Source of the DNA: Nemophila menziesii
Lineage: Eukaryota > Streptophyta > Magnoliopsida > Boraginales > Hydrophyllaceae
Assembly: GCA_029959085.1 (NCBI GenBank)
Contig: JARWIR010000042.1
Span: 3,814,544-3,878,543, forward strand
Direction: 5' to 3'
DNA length: 64,000 nucleotides
Shown here: in pieces, positions 44,980-55,730 of the stretch
Numbering within the stretch: position 1 is the first letter of the stretch
Layout: each line of letters starts with the position of its first letter
Made by a program: the position numbers and the translations under genes
The notes under the pieces: model-generated
What the model was told of the DNA's origin: nothing
The model's input: only the letters and a program-made list of their open reading frames with translations
The model's database searches: none

Positions 44980-46500
44980 CTCAAACTTAATTTACCTAAG
45001 TCATTGAAGGTATTGCATTTTTTTCCTAGGATCTAAAGCCACTGCCACATAGAGTATGATGATGATACTATTAACACCCCAATAAATGTTGAATTTCTTT
45101 TTCATCTCAATAGCCATTGTACTAAGTACTAGATTCTCACCATCACACAATTCTACAATTTTTTCTCAAATTTTGACTTTCTCATCAAAGAAGAGATTTG
45201 TTGTAACAAATAAAGTACCACTAAACTTCTTTGTTGAATTGTAAAACAACCTCAAAAACTCAACAAAACACCTCGCATTTTTTTAGAGGATTTGTTGATG
45301 CCTCTTTAAAATGAGTAGTATAAGAAGTATCATCCAATTTCATTCTTGCAAATACGGTTTCAATTTTTTCTGCACATTCAAGCATCTTATATGTAGAATT
45401 CCATCTTGTTTGGACATCAAGGCACAAGTTTGATTTACATTCAGCCCCACATAAAGTCACAAAATTCTTAAAAGTTCTGAATCTGGAGGGAGAGGATCTC
45501 ACATATTTCACTGACTCCCTTATATTCTTGATACAAGATTCTAACTCAACCATACCATCTTTTATAATAAGGTTCAAAATGTGATTACAACACCTTACAT
45601 GAAGAAACTCATGCTTAAGAAGAGTTTCTGGTTTTTCACCTACAACTTTAACCAAATACTTCATTATAACAGTGTTAGAAGAAGCATTATCAACTGTCAA
45701 AGCAAGATATGAATTAATATTCCATTCCATAAGAATTACTTCTACTTTCTACCTATTATTTCACCTTTATGATCCTCAAATTTACAAAACCTTATGATTC
45801 TTTTATTTAATTTCCACTCAGAATCCACATAATGGGCAGTCAAACACATATAATTCAATATCTGATTAGAGGTCTATGTATCAGTGGTCATACTAATGGT
45901 CATGTTTTTCAGTACTTGTTTCAACTTAAGCTTTTCTTCTTCATATAAGGCATACACTTTCTCATAATAGTAATTCTAAATGGTAATATTTTAAATTTGG
46001 GTTGCATTACATTACAATTTTTTTTTAAACCAATGCCTTCCACAAATATACTCATCTATAATGACCATTTCAGTTAGGGCCTTAGTACAAGATTCAATAG
46101 AAAACGTATAAGTTCCAACTACATTCTTTTCCTCATCAGATTTCTTAAAATTTAACATAGTTTGTCTATCTTCTGTTGAAGGATAAAAGGGATATTTAGG
46201 GCATCTTCTAATCTTGATGTGATTATTCATATTAGTTGTACCATGCTTTCTAGAATTAGCTGCATATGAATGTTCACAATCTTTGCAAACTGATCTTATA
46301 CTACCATCTTCATAAGTAATAATTATAAAGTTTTTCCAACATCTAAGGTTTCTTTCTTAGCTTTTTTAGGGATAATGGGTTTACTACTAGAGGGGCGAGT
46401 GTTAATTGGATAAGAAGAGTTACCAATAGGTGTTTGATCAACACCTTGAGTAGGTTGTAAATTAAGAGCAATGATGGATTCAGATTCATCCTCCATTATC
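44980..46500 (-). pseudogene. hAT transposase (BED zinc finger type), broken
   Basis: From the minus-strand start at about 46494 (MEDESESIIALNLQPTQGVD), a BED finger spans about 46210-46320 (VCKDCEHSYAANSRKHGT then TNMNNHIKIRRC, giving C-x2-C and H-x-H-type ligands). Next is TMLNFKKSDEEKNVVGTYTF, then the core with LALTVDNASSNTVIMKYL, HVRCCNHILNLIIKDG and LDVQTRWNSTYKMLECAEKI (45730-45263), typical of plant RICESLEEPER-like transposases. A further piece, KKFSGTLFVTTNLFFDEKVK and MKKKFNIYWG, extends to about 45020. Several frameshifts and stops separate them, and the hATC dimerisation tail is missing. Confidence 0.85.
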
Positions 46501-46973
46501 ACTAATCTGCAAAACACAAACACATATCAAACAAAACATTAGTAATAATCATAATACATTAATACTAACCTAATACTATTTCGAAAATAGCATACAAAAG
46601 AATTGAAAAAAGTGAAGAATTAAGGCTAGAGAAAGAAGATTCAAACCTGGAAAATTGGATTTTGTGAAGAACTCGAACCCTAACATCGGTCTTTCATACC
46701 AATCCATAAAACCCCACATATTATTAACTATAAAGTATTGACCATGGCTTAATCGATTAACCATGCTAAACTCGTAAATTGGAGGTGATTAACATCATGA
46801 GAGAAGTAACGCACATTACATGCGGACCTCAAAGGTTGTTGTAAACCCTCCAAATAATTAATGCAGAGTACAAAAGGAGGCATAGAGGAGACGGCGAAAG
46901 ATGGAGAAGAGACAGATTAAAGAGAATCGTAGAGAGAAGGTGTAAAGGCTAGGGTTTTAGCATTTATCGTGTA

Positions 46974-46978
<5 letters not shown>

Positions 46979-47041
<63 letters not shown>
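46979..47041. repeat. (GA)n microsatellite
   Basis: About 30 GA repeats inside the hAT element, upstream of the transposase. Confidence 0.95.
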
Positions 47042-47044
<3 letters not shown>

Positions 47045-47305
47045 AGCTTATAGAGGACGAGCAAATGAGGTGAGATATTTTATCCCAGCGCTTATATACT
47101 TATATATATATATAAATTGTTGGGCCTAATCCACAGGTTGGGTCGGTTACCCGCGAATTGGGCTTTTCCCGAACCGAGAACCGTACCAAATCCATCAAAA
47201 TAATTAATTTGGGCCCATTACAAACCATGTTTTGGGCGGGTTGGTTTTTCACGGGATGGGTTGGGTCGGTTTTGTGTTGTTTTGCGGTTTTCGTATGCAA
47301 CCCTA

Positions 47306-47713
47306 GCTAGTGATGTTGTTTTACAGATCATCGTTTAAAAAATGTCGGTTTTTTTGTTCGGCATACAAATCGGGTTTTAAGTTTGGTTTCACAAAGGAAA
47401 ACCAGAACCGAGTGTGGTAACTTGTAAGTGTTCTTGTAGTTATTTTTTGTTTTTGTTCTGAACAAAAAAAATTGTTATGTTGGTTGTGTTTAAGTCTGGG
47501 TAGGGTTTTCTAATATCTTATGACTTAATTTAATAACCTCACAATATGTTTAGTTTCACAAGTATGATCCCCAATGTAGAGAGCATAACTAATAATATTA
47601 AGTTTCGTGTTTCTCGAAATGTAACCTCATCTCTCAATCTCGCCACGTTGAGAGGTTGTGGAATTTCGATTCCCTTATTCTATAATATGTTATGTTAACT
47701 ATAAGTTTAGCCA
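47306..47713. other. Intergenic flank right of hAT element
   Basis: AT-rich sequence with no ORF or recognisable repeat. Confidence 0.35.
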
Positions 47714-48274
47714 TGGTTCTAAAAGGCGTTAGGCGCTACTAGGGCGGTCGACCATCTTTAAGTGCCTAGATGGCTAGGCGACCTATTAATCAAAATTTAA
47801 TCGGTTTTTACCTAAGCGGTTTTTATATTATGTTGCATCAAATATATATTACTAATACATTGAATTGGGTATTATTTATATCCTAATATACTTAAACTAG
47901 ATCAATTTAACACAAATAATATATATTTAACTATACAATAACAATTCATTATTATTAACCTAAAAAATGACCATTTCGAGAAACCTAGACTTGAAATTTG
48001 AAAAATCATTCTTTCTTCTTTTCTTGCGCGTACAAACTCTAATCACCAAAGTAGTTTTTTCGATTATTTTGTATTTATATGTTGGGTTAGATTAGATTGA
48101 ATTAGTAATTTATTGCCTAACATACTAGGTATTATTCAGTTTGAGGGGCTCATTAATTCGATTGGATAGTTTATTAATTAGACTATTTGTAGATAAACTT
48201 TCAAGTCACCTTCAAGAGATTTGTAGACAAATTACACTTTAGAACGTCTAGATGGCTAGACAGCCTTGTTTTAG
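47714..48274. mobile_element. Possible MITE with ggcgttaggcg-type ends
   Basis: Left end ttctaaaaggcgttaggcgc and right end whose reverse complement starts gttctaaaacaaggctgtct; both carry tagatggctag nearby. The resemblance is partial and no TSD is evident. Confidence 0.35.
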
Positions 48275-48459
48275 AACACTTAGCATGTTTACTAGACCCA
48301 CAGTTTTGACCAGGTAGAAACCGTAGAATGAACTATCACCATCCGCTGTCCCACCTCCAACAACCAATACATAGTAATGTATAAGAGAATTTGTTATCCC
48401 AAGAAAAAAAATCCTTTATATATGTTAGATAATTTTGACAATCAACATGTCAAAAAAAT

Positions 48460-48690
48460 CGTATGGAATAGTAATCATAAAAAACTTAAGCAACACATAG
48501 GATATAATATGTGAATATGCAATTGATTTCTTATATCAATGCACACAGATATTTGATTACATGCTTACTCTAATCAAATGATCAATTAAAAAAAAAGCAT
48601 ATTTAGTATCAAATAAGCATTATAATACAACGCATAAAAACTAAGTACGTCTCACAAGTTTGTCAACCACATATATTTGTACATTTTTAA
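48460..48690 (+). repeat. Diverged module segment left of Pack-MULE-like insert
   Basis: atgcaattgatttcttatat and atcaatgcacacagatattt match 61890-61930, and atttgtacatttttaa matches 62069-62084; the match then continues across the insert at 50343. This is the older, more diverged copy of the B/C junction. Confidence 0.75.
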
Positions 48691-50342
48691 GGGGTCTTTA
48701 GTTTATAAGGCCCAAAGACCCCCTTACTTTTCATTTTAAATCCTGCAATAGTTGGTGTAGTTGGAAACCAACTAAATGAAGCTAAAAACCTAATATACCT
48801 CTAACTCTTGACCCACAATGAAACCCACCAAACCCAGACAAAAGCTCCATTAAGGTGTCGGAATTCCCCAACCCCCCATTCACTCTCTGCTCTCTCTATC
48901 TCTCTCTCGATTTCTCTCTCTACCCTGACGAACCACCCACCCCCAACCGAGCCACCACCACCATGCCGATCCACCACCACCGACAGCAGGACCAACAGCA
49001 GCACCACCACCAACCATCCTTCCATCTGTCTTCACCTTGAATCCCCACCACGCTCCTCCGTCATCATAACACCCACGTCAGACACAGATCCGCCTCAACC
49101 TTGAAGCCCCACCACCGCCGCGTCACGAGCCATCACGCTGTTGCAGCACAAGAACCGTGAAGCCACCAGCAGCGACGAGATCCGTTGGAGAACCGCGTCA
49201 CGAGCCATCACGCTGCTGCTGTAGAGGTCTCCGTCGCCGGCGCCATCACTGCTGCACCAGGTCTTCCACCCCAATCGCTCTTCTCGCACAGGAAAGCCGC
49301 CACACACCTCCACTCTGCACCGCCTTCCACACCAAGCTGCTGCAGATCTGGATCTGGTGAAGTACATCTCCAACAACCTCCGCTGCTCAGATCCACCGCC
49401 ACCACGCTTCACCCACCGTGGCCCTGCTGCTGCTGTATCTTCGACAACATCCACCAGTTCAGATCTGTTCATCCCACCACCAACAACCCTACTACCCCGT
49501 TCCGATCTGTTCACTCCACCACCAACAACCCCGTGATCGAGTTCATCATCATTCGCTGCTGTTTTTTTTTTTTTAACAGTTATGCATAATAGGGCTGGGG
49601 CAAGACCCATTGGGTTATTTGTGTATCATGGGCCAGCCCCATGTAGTTGTAGTGTATATCATGGCCAGACCCATTGGGTTCTTTGTGTATTGGGCCAGCC
49701 CCATGTAGGTATATTGTATTTGTAATGGGTCCAGCCCATTTAGAGTGTATTTTCAGTTGTAAATATTTTTGTTCATTCTGTGTACAGCCCATGTAAAAAA
49801 ATTGGCTGAAAAAAGATTGGGTTATAACTTTATGTTTGTGTATTTTTTTTTGTTGTATATGGGTGCAGCCCAAAAACAAAACCGTATGACTATAAGATAT
49901 AAAAGATTTCGTAAAAAAAACTTAAGAAAACCATTGCAAAAAAATGAATTGGATCCGTACCCATTACTTTATACTTTAGAACACGATAAACTCGGGTTGG
50001 GTCCGTACCCAATAAGAACAGGGGTAAAGAGGTAAAAAATCTAACCAGACAAAATGAAATTGGGACTTAAAAAATGAGTAATGATATTTGTCACCCTTTT
50101 TGTATCACCTTTTTATCACCTCCTATGTGTATACCTACATGGACCAATGAATTGATTTCTCTATCCTATTTAATTTTTCTCTATCTTCTATTCAAGGAAA
50201 TCAATACATATATATAGAAGGGTGATAAAAGGGTGATATGAAAAAGGGTGACATATATCATTACTCTTAAAAAATAACTTTTGCCAACTAGGACTTTAAT
50301 CAAAACGTTTTGAAAAGTTGGGATCTAATTTACAATTTCCTC
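48691..50342. mobile_element. Mutator-like insert with GC-rich interior (Pack-MULE candidate)
   Basis: Flanked by a perfect 9 bp TSD catttttaa (48682-48690 and 50343-50351). The other module copies read straight through this site (catttttaacccttgc). The ends are only weakly inverted (ggggtctttag... and ggaggaaattg... as reverse complement). The interior holds a GC-rich, coding-like but low-complexity stretch (48830-49560; CCA/CAC repeats and ccgcgtcacgagccatcacg twice) and then a run of agccc/gggct motifs (49600-49880). No transposase. Confidence 0.7.
50076..50266. mobile_element. MULE-type MITE (191 bp)
   Basis: Near-perfect inverted ends: gagtaatgatatttgtcacc at left, gagtaatgatatatgtcacc as reverse complement of the right. 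Flanked by a perfect 9 bp TSD ttaaaaaat (50067-50075, 50267-50275). Nested in the larger insert. Confidence 0.95.
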
Positions 50343-50412
50343 CATTTTTAAACCTTGCAAGGGCATATCATTTAAACATCAGTTGTAAGACTCATTACAC
50401 ATACAAAGTCAA

Positions 50413-50700
50413 TCATTCATTAGCAGAAAAATCAGGTTCTGGTGGCTTTTGTAAATTCACCAACTCCCGAGCACTCTTAAGATTCCGATTCCTATGAACT
50501 CCCCGGAGAGCATTCGCCGCAAATCTTGACGCCAAAATAGTCGCACCAAAGCTATAAGTAGCTCCTTTATTACTATTACCTCCGGCCAACCCTTCCGCTT
50601 CTTACAATACTCTACAACCTGCGGAGATAAAGGCATTTCTGATAACAATTTGCTTAAATTTGAGTTTAGAGGAGGCTTATTTTTCTTGAATAGCAAATAA
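50413..50700 (-). pseudogene. Terminal exon of module gene, older copy
   Basis: Minus-strand frame GATYSFGATILASRFAANAL, then RGVHRNRNLKSARELV and NLQKPPEPDFSANE with stop at 50413-50415. It aligns with the last exons at 42216 and 62140 (ASTRFAPNA, NRNLKSARELMNLQK). Upstream, in another phase, is LSEMPLSPQVVEYCKKRKGW, so either a frameshift or an intron separates the blocks; a stop precedes the last block in its own frame. This copy keeps PPEPDFSANE, whereas both younger copies share a one-base deletion altering this tail. Gene identity unknown. Confidence 0.45.
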
Positions 50701-51805
50701 TATATTTAGAAACTAAACCGAATGCCACATAATGTTTGTTCAACAATGCAATCAAAACAAATGTCACATAACATTTGTTCAACAGCCCAATTAGCATCAC
50801 ATTTACAGATTATCTAAACACAAGATAATCGTTGCTTACAAGAACAAAAGACTATGCCTTCCAAAATGTTAATGAGTAGATGGCTCATGATCTTTTTAGA
50901 ATCATTCTCTATAGTCACATTAGCAAATGGGGGTTCAATTGCAACCATGCAAGTAAGACAAATCTAACTAGTTTCAACTACAATTGAAGAGGCATTCTCA
51001 AACACAATGGCTACTCCATCAATTAGCTAACCCTTTCGTTCTTCACAATACAAGCGCCATACCCTTTATTAGTAAATAGATAACCAAGATGTATCCCACT
51101 TAATTTTGTACCAGTTAGGTGTATGTGAAATAGAGAGGGAGGATGTTACCACATGTGTGGTCTTCCGGTCTCATAGTCAATGAGCGTGCAAAATTACAAA
51201 GGTTAGCAATAGGAGGAGCGACTACAACATTAGTTTTCATATTACCATTATTAAGGAAGGTGGTGTTTTGAAACACTAGAAAGGAATTCCCTCTTAGAAT
51301 AGGAGCTTCTAGGTAATCGTAATTTGGTTTGATAACCTTAGATATCGTAATCGATAGGTTAGGGTTGGTTCTATTAAAGATAACTCATTCCTATTTTTTA
51401 GGTCAAGTGCGCAACTAATAGACCAAAAATATCCTCGATTCATTTGAGGATAAATCACATAATGCAAAGTACCTGATCCCTCAAATCCTCAAGCAACATC
51501 ACTTTATCCTCAAAGACAAATTAATGGGAAACCACCCTAATGCGCGAGGCTTAAGCAACAAGAAGAAACCGTGCCTCGCAAAACCCTTCAACCCTCCTCA
51601 AAGAACATTTAAGGAGTTACATTAGAGAATACACGTGTAGTGTAAAGTTGATTCTGACAGTTGAATATGAAGGTTGCCTCAACGTTTAAAATTTCAATCC
51701 TCATCCATCTACATAGTAACCTCAACTTAGGTTAATGTGTATACACAATGTATCAAACAATTTCATTTTGTATCATAGTAAAAGTGTTCCTACAAAATAG
51801 AACAT
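50620..51805 (+). repeat. Duplicated module copy 2, segment A
   Basis: Direct match to 38505-39784. It lacks the poly(G) run and has a few indels. It ends at aacat (51805), after which copy-specific DNA starts. Confidence 0.85.
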
Positions 51806-52424
51806 TAGAGTAAATACACTGTTTACCCCCGAACTTTACCCTGATTGACTGATTACCCCCCAAAGTTTAAAATACGACTAGTTGCCCCGTAAACTTTAAT
51901 TTCGTGACTCGTTAGTCCTTTTTGTTGTTTTCTGTCTATTTTTTGATGCGTGCATTACACGCGCGCGTGACTAGTTGCCCCCTATTTTTTTTAAAATTAT
52001 TAATTATATCCTTTTTTTAAAGATGGGTATTTTGGTATTTTACACTTCTTCTTCTTTAATGGAGAAAGTTTGATAAAAAAAATCTGGTCTGTAAATTCAC
52101 ATCATATTACCATTTCAAATAACCAGATCTACTTAACAAGAATAATATCCATTATGTGATCCACATCGTTATTTTGGAATAAACTCCAATCGAAACGTGG
52201 TCTGTAAATTCGCATCATATTACCATTTCATCGGATCTCAACTCTCTCTCTCTCTCTCTCAATCATTTCAGAAGTATGGCAAAGAGAAGTTGACCGTGAA
52301 GTAAGGTCTACCAGAGTTGGGGTCAGGTTGCAGAATAGGATGATGGGCCATGGTGAGAAGCCCAACAGTTGGGTCTGGATCTGGTCCAAATCGATGGCCA
52401 TGAAATAAGGCGGAGGTGTAAACT

Positions 52425-52816
52425 TTGGCCGAGAATGGAAGGAAGAAGCTCGATACTCGTTTCCCGCTTCTCGGATCAAGAAAATAATGCAAGTCGATGA
52501 GGATGTTGGGAAAATTGCAATGACAGTCCTTGTTTTAGTATCTAAAGCTTTAGAGTTATTTTTGCAAGATCTATGTACTCGTACATATGGCATCACTGTT
52601 CAAAGAGGAGAAAAAATTGTTAGTTCTTTGCATTTAAAGCATTGTATTCATAGTTACGGTGTGTTTGATTTTCTGAGAGAAGTTGTTAGTAAAGTCCATG
52701 ATTATAGCCATTCTGATGCTGGGTGTGAATTGCCAAAGAGAAGGAAGATAGCAATGGATGAGGTAAATGAAAGCAATGAAGATTCGAGAAAACCCCATGA
52801 TTCATTAATTCAATGA
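52425..52816 (+). pseudogene. DRAP1/NF-YC11-like histone-fold fragment, intronless
   Basis: Reads KKLDTRFP, then after a one-base deletion near 52465 continues ASRIKKIMQVDEDVGKIAMT, LVSKALELFLQDLCTRTYGI, TVQRGEKIVSSLHLKHCIHS and YGVFDFLREVVSKV, followed by LPKRRKIAMDEVNESNEDS and a stop at 52814-52816. This is the histone-fold domain and start of the tail of the plant DRAP1 (NC2-alpha) type of NF-YC protein, which pairs with Dr1/NC2-beta to repress transcription. The C-terminal half is missing and no introns interrupt it, so it is probably a retrocopy or captured cDNA-like fragment. An upstream CT-repeat (52232-52260) resembles a 5' UTR. Confidence 0.8.
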
Positions 52817-53229
52817 ACGAAAATTTAGGATTAAATGGGAAAATTATTTACTAACCATCAGTTTTGGCTTGTGATGATCCAGCACAACCCATTATATTCC
52901 AGTGCACAGTGTAGAGAATTAAACGGGTTTTACCCAGAAATTTGATTGAAACCTAAGAAGACGAGCCTTGGAATAATGAGAGTAAAATGAATTGTTATTT
53001 GGATATATACGTGATGAGTTTGAAGAATGAGCTGTTGCAAAAGGTCAAGTTTGGGTTTGGGTTTTGGTTTCTGGATTAACTTCTTTTAAGTATATAATGT
53101 TTAAGAATATCATTGAATAAAAAAACGTGTTTGAAGTAAACAAGAAAAGAAATAAAAAGAATTAATTTCTAAATTTTTAACTTTTATTCACCCAAATTTT
53201 TTATTTTTTATTTATTATTAAAAAAAATA

Positions 53230-53570
53230 CACTTAGGGCTGTACATAATTTTCGTTTTTTGTATATATCCATGTCTATCATGTCAAATGTTGTACACTAG
53301 GGCTATACCCAAACCCATTTTTGTCAAAGGCTGTCCAAGTATGTGTTCATAGGGCTGTACCTAGGCCCGTTTTCTCTAAAATCCATATACAATAAAGTCA
53401 AGGATTATCCATGTCTGTACCACTAGGGCTGTACCCAAAGCCGAATTTATTCTACTCTCACATTCTCAATGTTCTAGGGCTGTACCCAAGCCCAAAAATC
53501 TTTTACATAGTTATGTTTTAAAAAAACCAAAAGAAGCCAGCCCATTATGGGCTGGACCTATGCTGAACCA
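53230..53570. repeat. Dispersed gggctgtacccaa motif repeat
   Basis: At least five copies of ctagggctgtacccaa or close variants, ending in agcccattatgggctgg. Similar gggcc/agcccat motifs occur at 49600-49880 in the other insert. Confidence 0.7.
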
Positions 53571-55073
53571 AAATCAAGTTAGTTGGGAAAAAAACGAATG
53601 GACCTTCAGCCCATTATGTCTGGACACTCACACACGGCTAAAAAAAAAGAAACACATCTGGGCTCGGAAACGGGGAAGAGATCGGGGTGGAGGTTGTGGG
53701 AAGCAGAGAAGGAGGGATGCGCTGGAGATGGTGGGGGTGAATCGTGTTGAGACGAGGGTGGATCTGGGATGGTGGTGGTGAATGGAGGCTCGATGTACAG
53801 GAAGGGGGATGAGGGAATAGACTGGCCACTCGATGGGGTTCTTGCTGTTGCAGCAGTGTTGCAGCCATGGGGGAGGAGGGAAGAGATCGGCCTCGCGGTG
53901 GTGGTGAATGGAGGCTCGATGTATCGGTGGTGAATGGAGACTCGATGTGGTGGTGAATGGAGGCTCGATGTACAGGAAGGGGGAGGAGGGAAGAGATTGG
54001 CCTCGCGGTGGAGGATGAGTACAGCGGCGTTGGGTGGCGGCGCGAAGCAGTGATGCAGTTTCAGTGGTGGCTTCGTCAGATCTGCAGCAGCAACTGTGGT
54101 GGCCAGCTACGGTTCTTCTCGGTCGTGGCCAGCTGCGAAGGAGATTCGTCGAAGGGTGGTGGCGCGTAGCAGTGCTCGGTGGTGGCTTCGTCAGTTCTGC
54201 AGCACAGTGAAGGGGAAGGAGGGCATCGAGGATTTTGATCGAAACCCTATATGGGTCTTTTGTTTTTGGTTTTTGTTTTTCACTGTATGGATTAGAGTAG
54301 TATATAGTTAGGGTAGGGGTTTTTGGGTCTTTTCCTATATACTAGTTGGGTAATAGTTGGGTTGTCACTAATGGTTTGGGGTTAGGCTTTAATTTGGTAA
54401 TCTAAGGTTGTGGGGGCTTTAAATAAATATTCCCCCCAAATTATTTGTCTCTTCTTCAATACCAAGACTTTTCTCTATATTACCTACAATTAAATATAGT
54501 AATTAAATAATAGAAAAAGTATTGCAATAAATAGCTTATACATATCACTTAAGGGCAATTTGTAAAAAATGAGAGTATTAAATGTTTTTTCTTAATCTTT
54601 ATATACAAAAAGGTGGACAAGTGAAGATGGGAAGAGGGAGTAACAAAAACAAACACTAAGTTGATAACTAAAGTGATTAAGGGATAGCTTGGAATATATA
54701 ATGATCACTGACTCAATACACATGCGCTTGGTCACGAAACAAAAGTGGACAAGGACTAACCACAATCAACCGAGAGACTCTACTCCTACTACTGTTAGCT
54801 AGGAGGCTACCAATCACAACTGAGAAACTCTCACGGTCTAAAACCAAGGTCAAAAGAAAAAACAAGAACAAACCTTATTAAATCAATTCTTAGGGCTATG
54901 ATGATTGAAAATCCCCTGGAATTTACCTAGAACTAGAGGTTGGACTCTTCAATTCCCCGCCCGGAAGTCTGATATTGAAAGTTAGATTAACCCAAGATAT
55001 GGCAACCAATTAAGTAAATGTTAAACAAGATTAATATAAATGGAGTTCACATGCAAATCCAATTAAACTACTA

Positions 55074-55335
55074 CTCCCTCCATCCACAAATGTTTGTCAT
55101 ACCTTTTTTTTCACATAGATTAAGAAAAGCAATTAATGCCTTCTACTTTTACTAAATTACCCTCAACCAACTATTTAATGATTAAGAAAAGCAATTAATG
55201 CCTTCTACTTTTTGAAAATTAAATAAGGGTAAACTTGGTAGAACATGTAAAAAAGTTTCTTGATATTTTAAAATGACAATCTTTTATGGACATCTATTTT
55301 TAGAAATTGTGACAAACATTTGTAGACGGAGGGAG
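55074..55335. mobile_element. Stowaway (Tc1/mariner) MITE
   Basis: ctccctccatccacaaatgt at left, ctccctccgtctacaaatgt as reverse complement of the right, TA on both sides. The uninterrupted site is preserved in module copy 1 near 41484. A block gattaagaaaagcaattaat is duplicated inside. Confidence 0.95.
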
Positions 55336-55676
55336 TAGATAAGAGGCCCAAACTAAGAAACTATCACATGCATATGAAATCAAGTCACAAATAATACCAA
55401 TCTATAAAGAATTTTAGCTCATAATTAAAGGAGAGATAATCCCAAGATATACACCAAATAATAAAAAATATACAGTACAAATATTGCAGTTGAAAATTTA
55501 CTCTTCCAAAATAATACAAAGCTAAAATTAGATCTAGAATAAGTGTCGTTATGTACAAATGGTAAACAAAGAATATATAGTGCTTCAATTCTATGGTATG
55601 ACTTTATTTCACCAACTGGTTATTAAGTTACCGCAACAAGGCCTGTCCAAATGGAAGGTTCAACTTATTTATCTCT

Positions 55677-55692
55677 TGCTCCGTGTGAAGTC
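55677..55692 (+). repeat. LINE target-site duplication (left)
   Basis: tgctccgtgtgaagtc, identical to 61569-61584 at the other end of the LINE. Copy 1 of the module has a single related site (ccgtgtgaagtc at about 41743). Confidence 0.95.
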
Positions 55693-55730
55693 TTTTTTTT
55701 TTTTTTGTCATAGAAACTAAAAGAAACGAG

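Larger units (their letters stand above)
44176..47305 (-). mobile_element. hAT element with degenerate transposase
   Basis: 3.1 kb bounded by taggggtgcacacg at left and, as reverse complement of the right, tagggttgcatacg. Flanked by 8 bp gctagcga (44168-44175) and gctagtga (47306-47313), a hAT-sized TSD with one mismatch. A broken transposase lies on the minus strand. A truncated LINE is nested near the left end. The insertion lies just upstream of the 5' exon of the copy-1 module gene. Confidence 0.85.
51806..54436. mobile_element. Copy-2-specific insert carrying a DRAP1-like fragment
   Basis: Replaces the 39785-40906 segment of copy 1. The left end, gagtaaatacactgtttacc, resembles plant MULE ends. 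The interior holds an intronless DRAP1-like fragment, gggctgtac/agccc repeats (53230-53570) and a GC-rich coding-like stretch (53680-54240) ending in ...taaatattcccc. Read in reverse, the last two parts parallel the order in the 48691-50342 insert, so the two may be related, in opposite orientation. The TSD cannot be defined. Confidence 0.45.
54437..55692 (+). repeat. Duplicated module copy 2, segment B (left part)
   Basis: Direct match to 40907-41740, interrupted by a Stowaway MITE (55074-55335), then split from its remainder (61569-62065) by the LINE. Confidence 0.9.

Noticed and set aside
48808..49610. Overlapping plus- and minus-strand genes of 98-171 codons
   Set aside because: GC-rich CCA/CAC repeats keep all frames open; no domain seen. 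Treated as interior of a Pack-MULE-like insert instead.
53560..54311. Short genes in the GGT/GGA-rich stretch
   Set aside because: Same low-complexity behaviour as 48808-49610; several overlapping frames and no motif.
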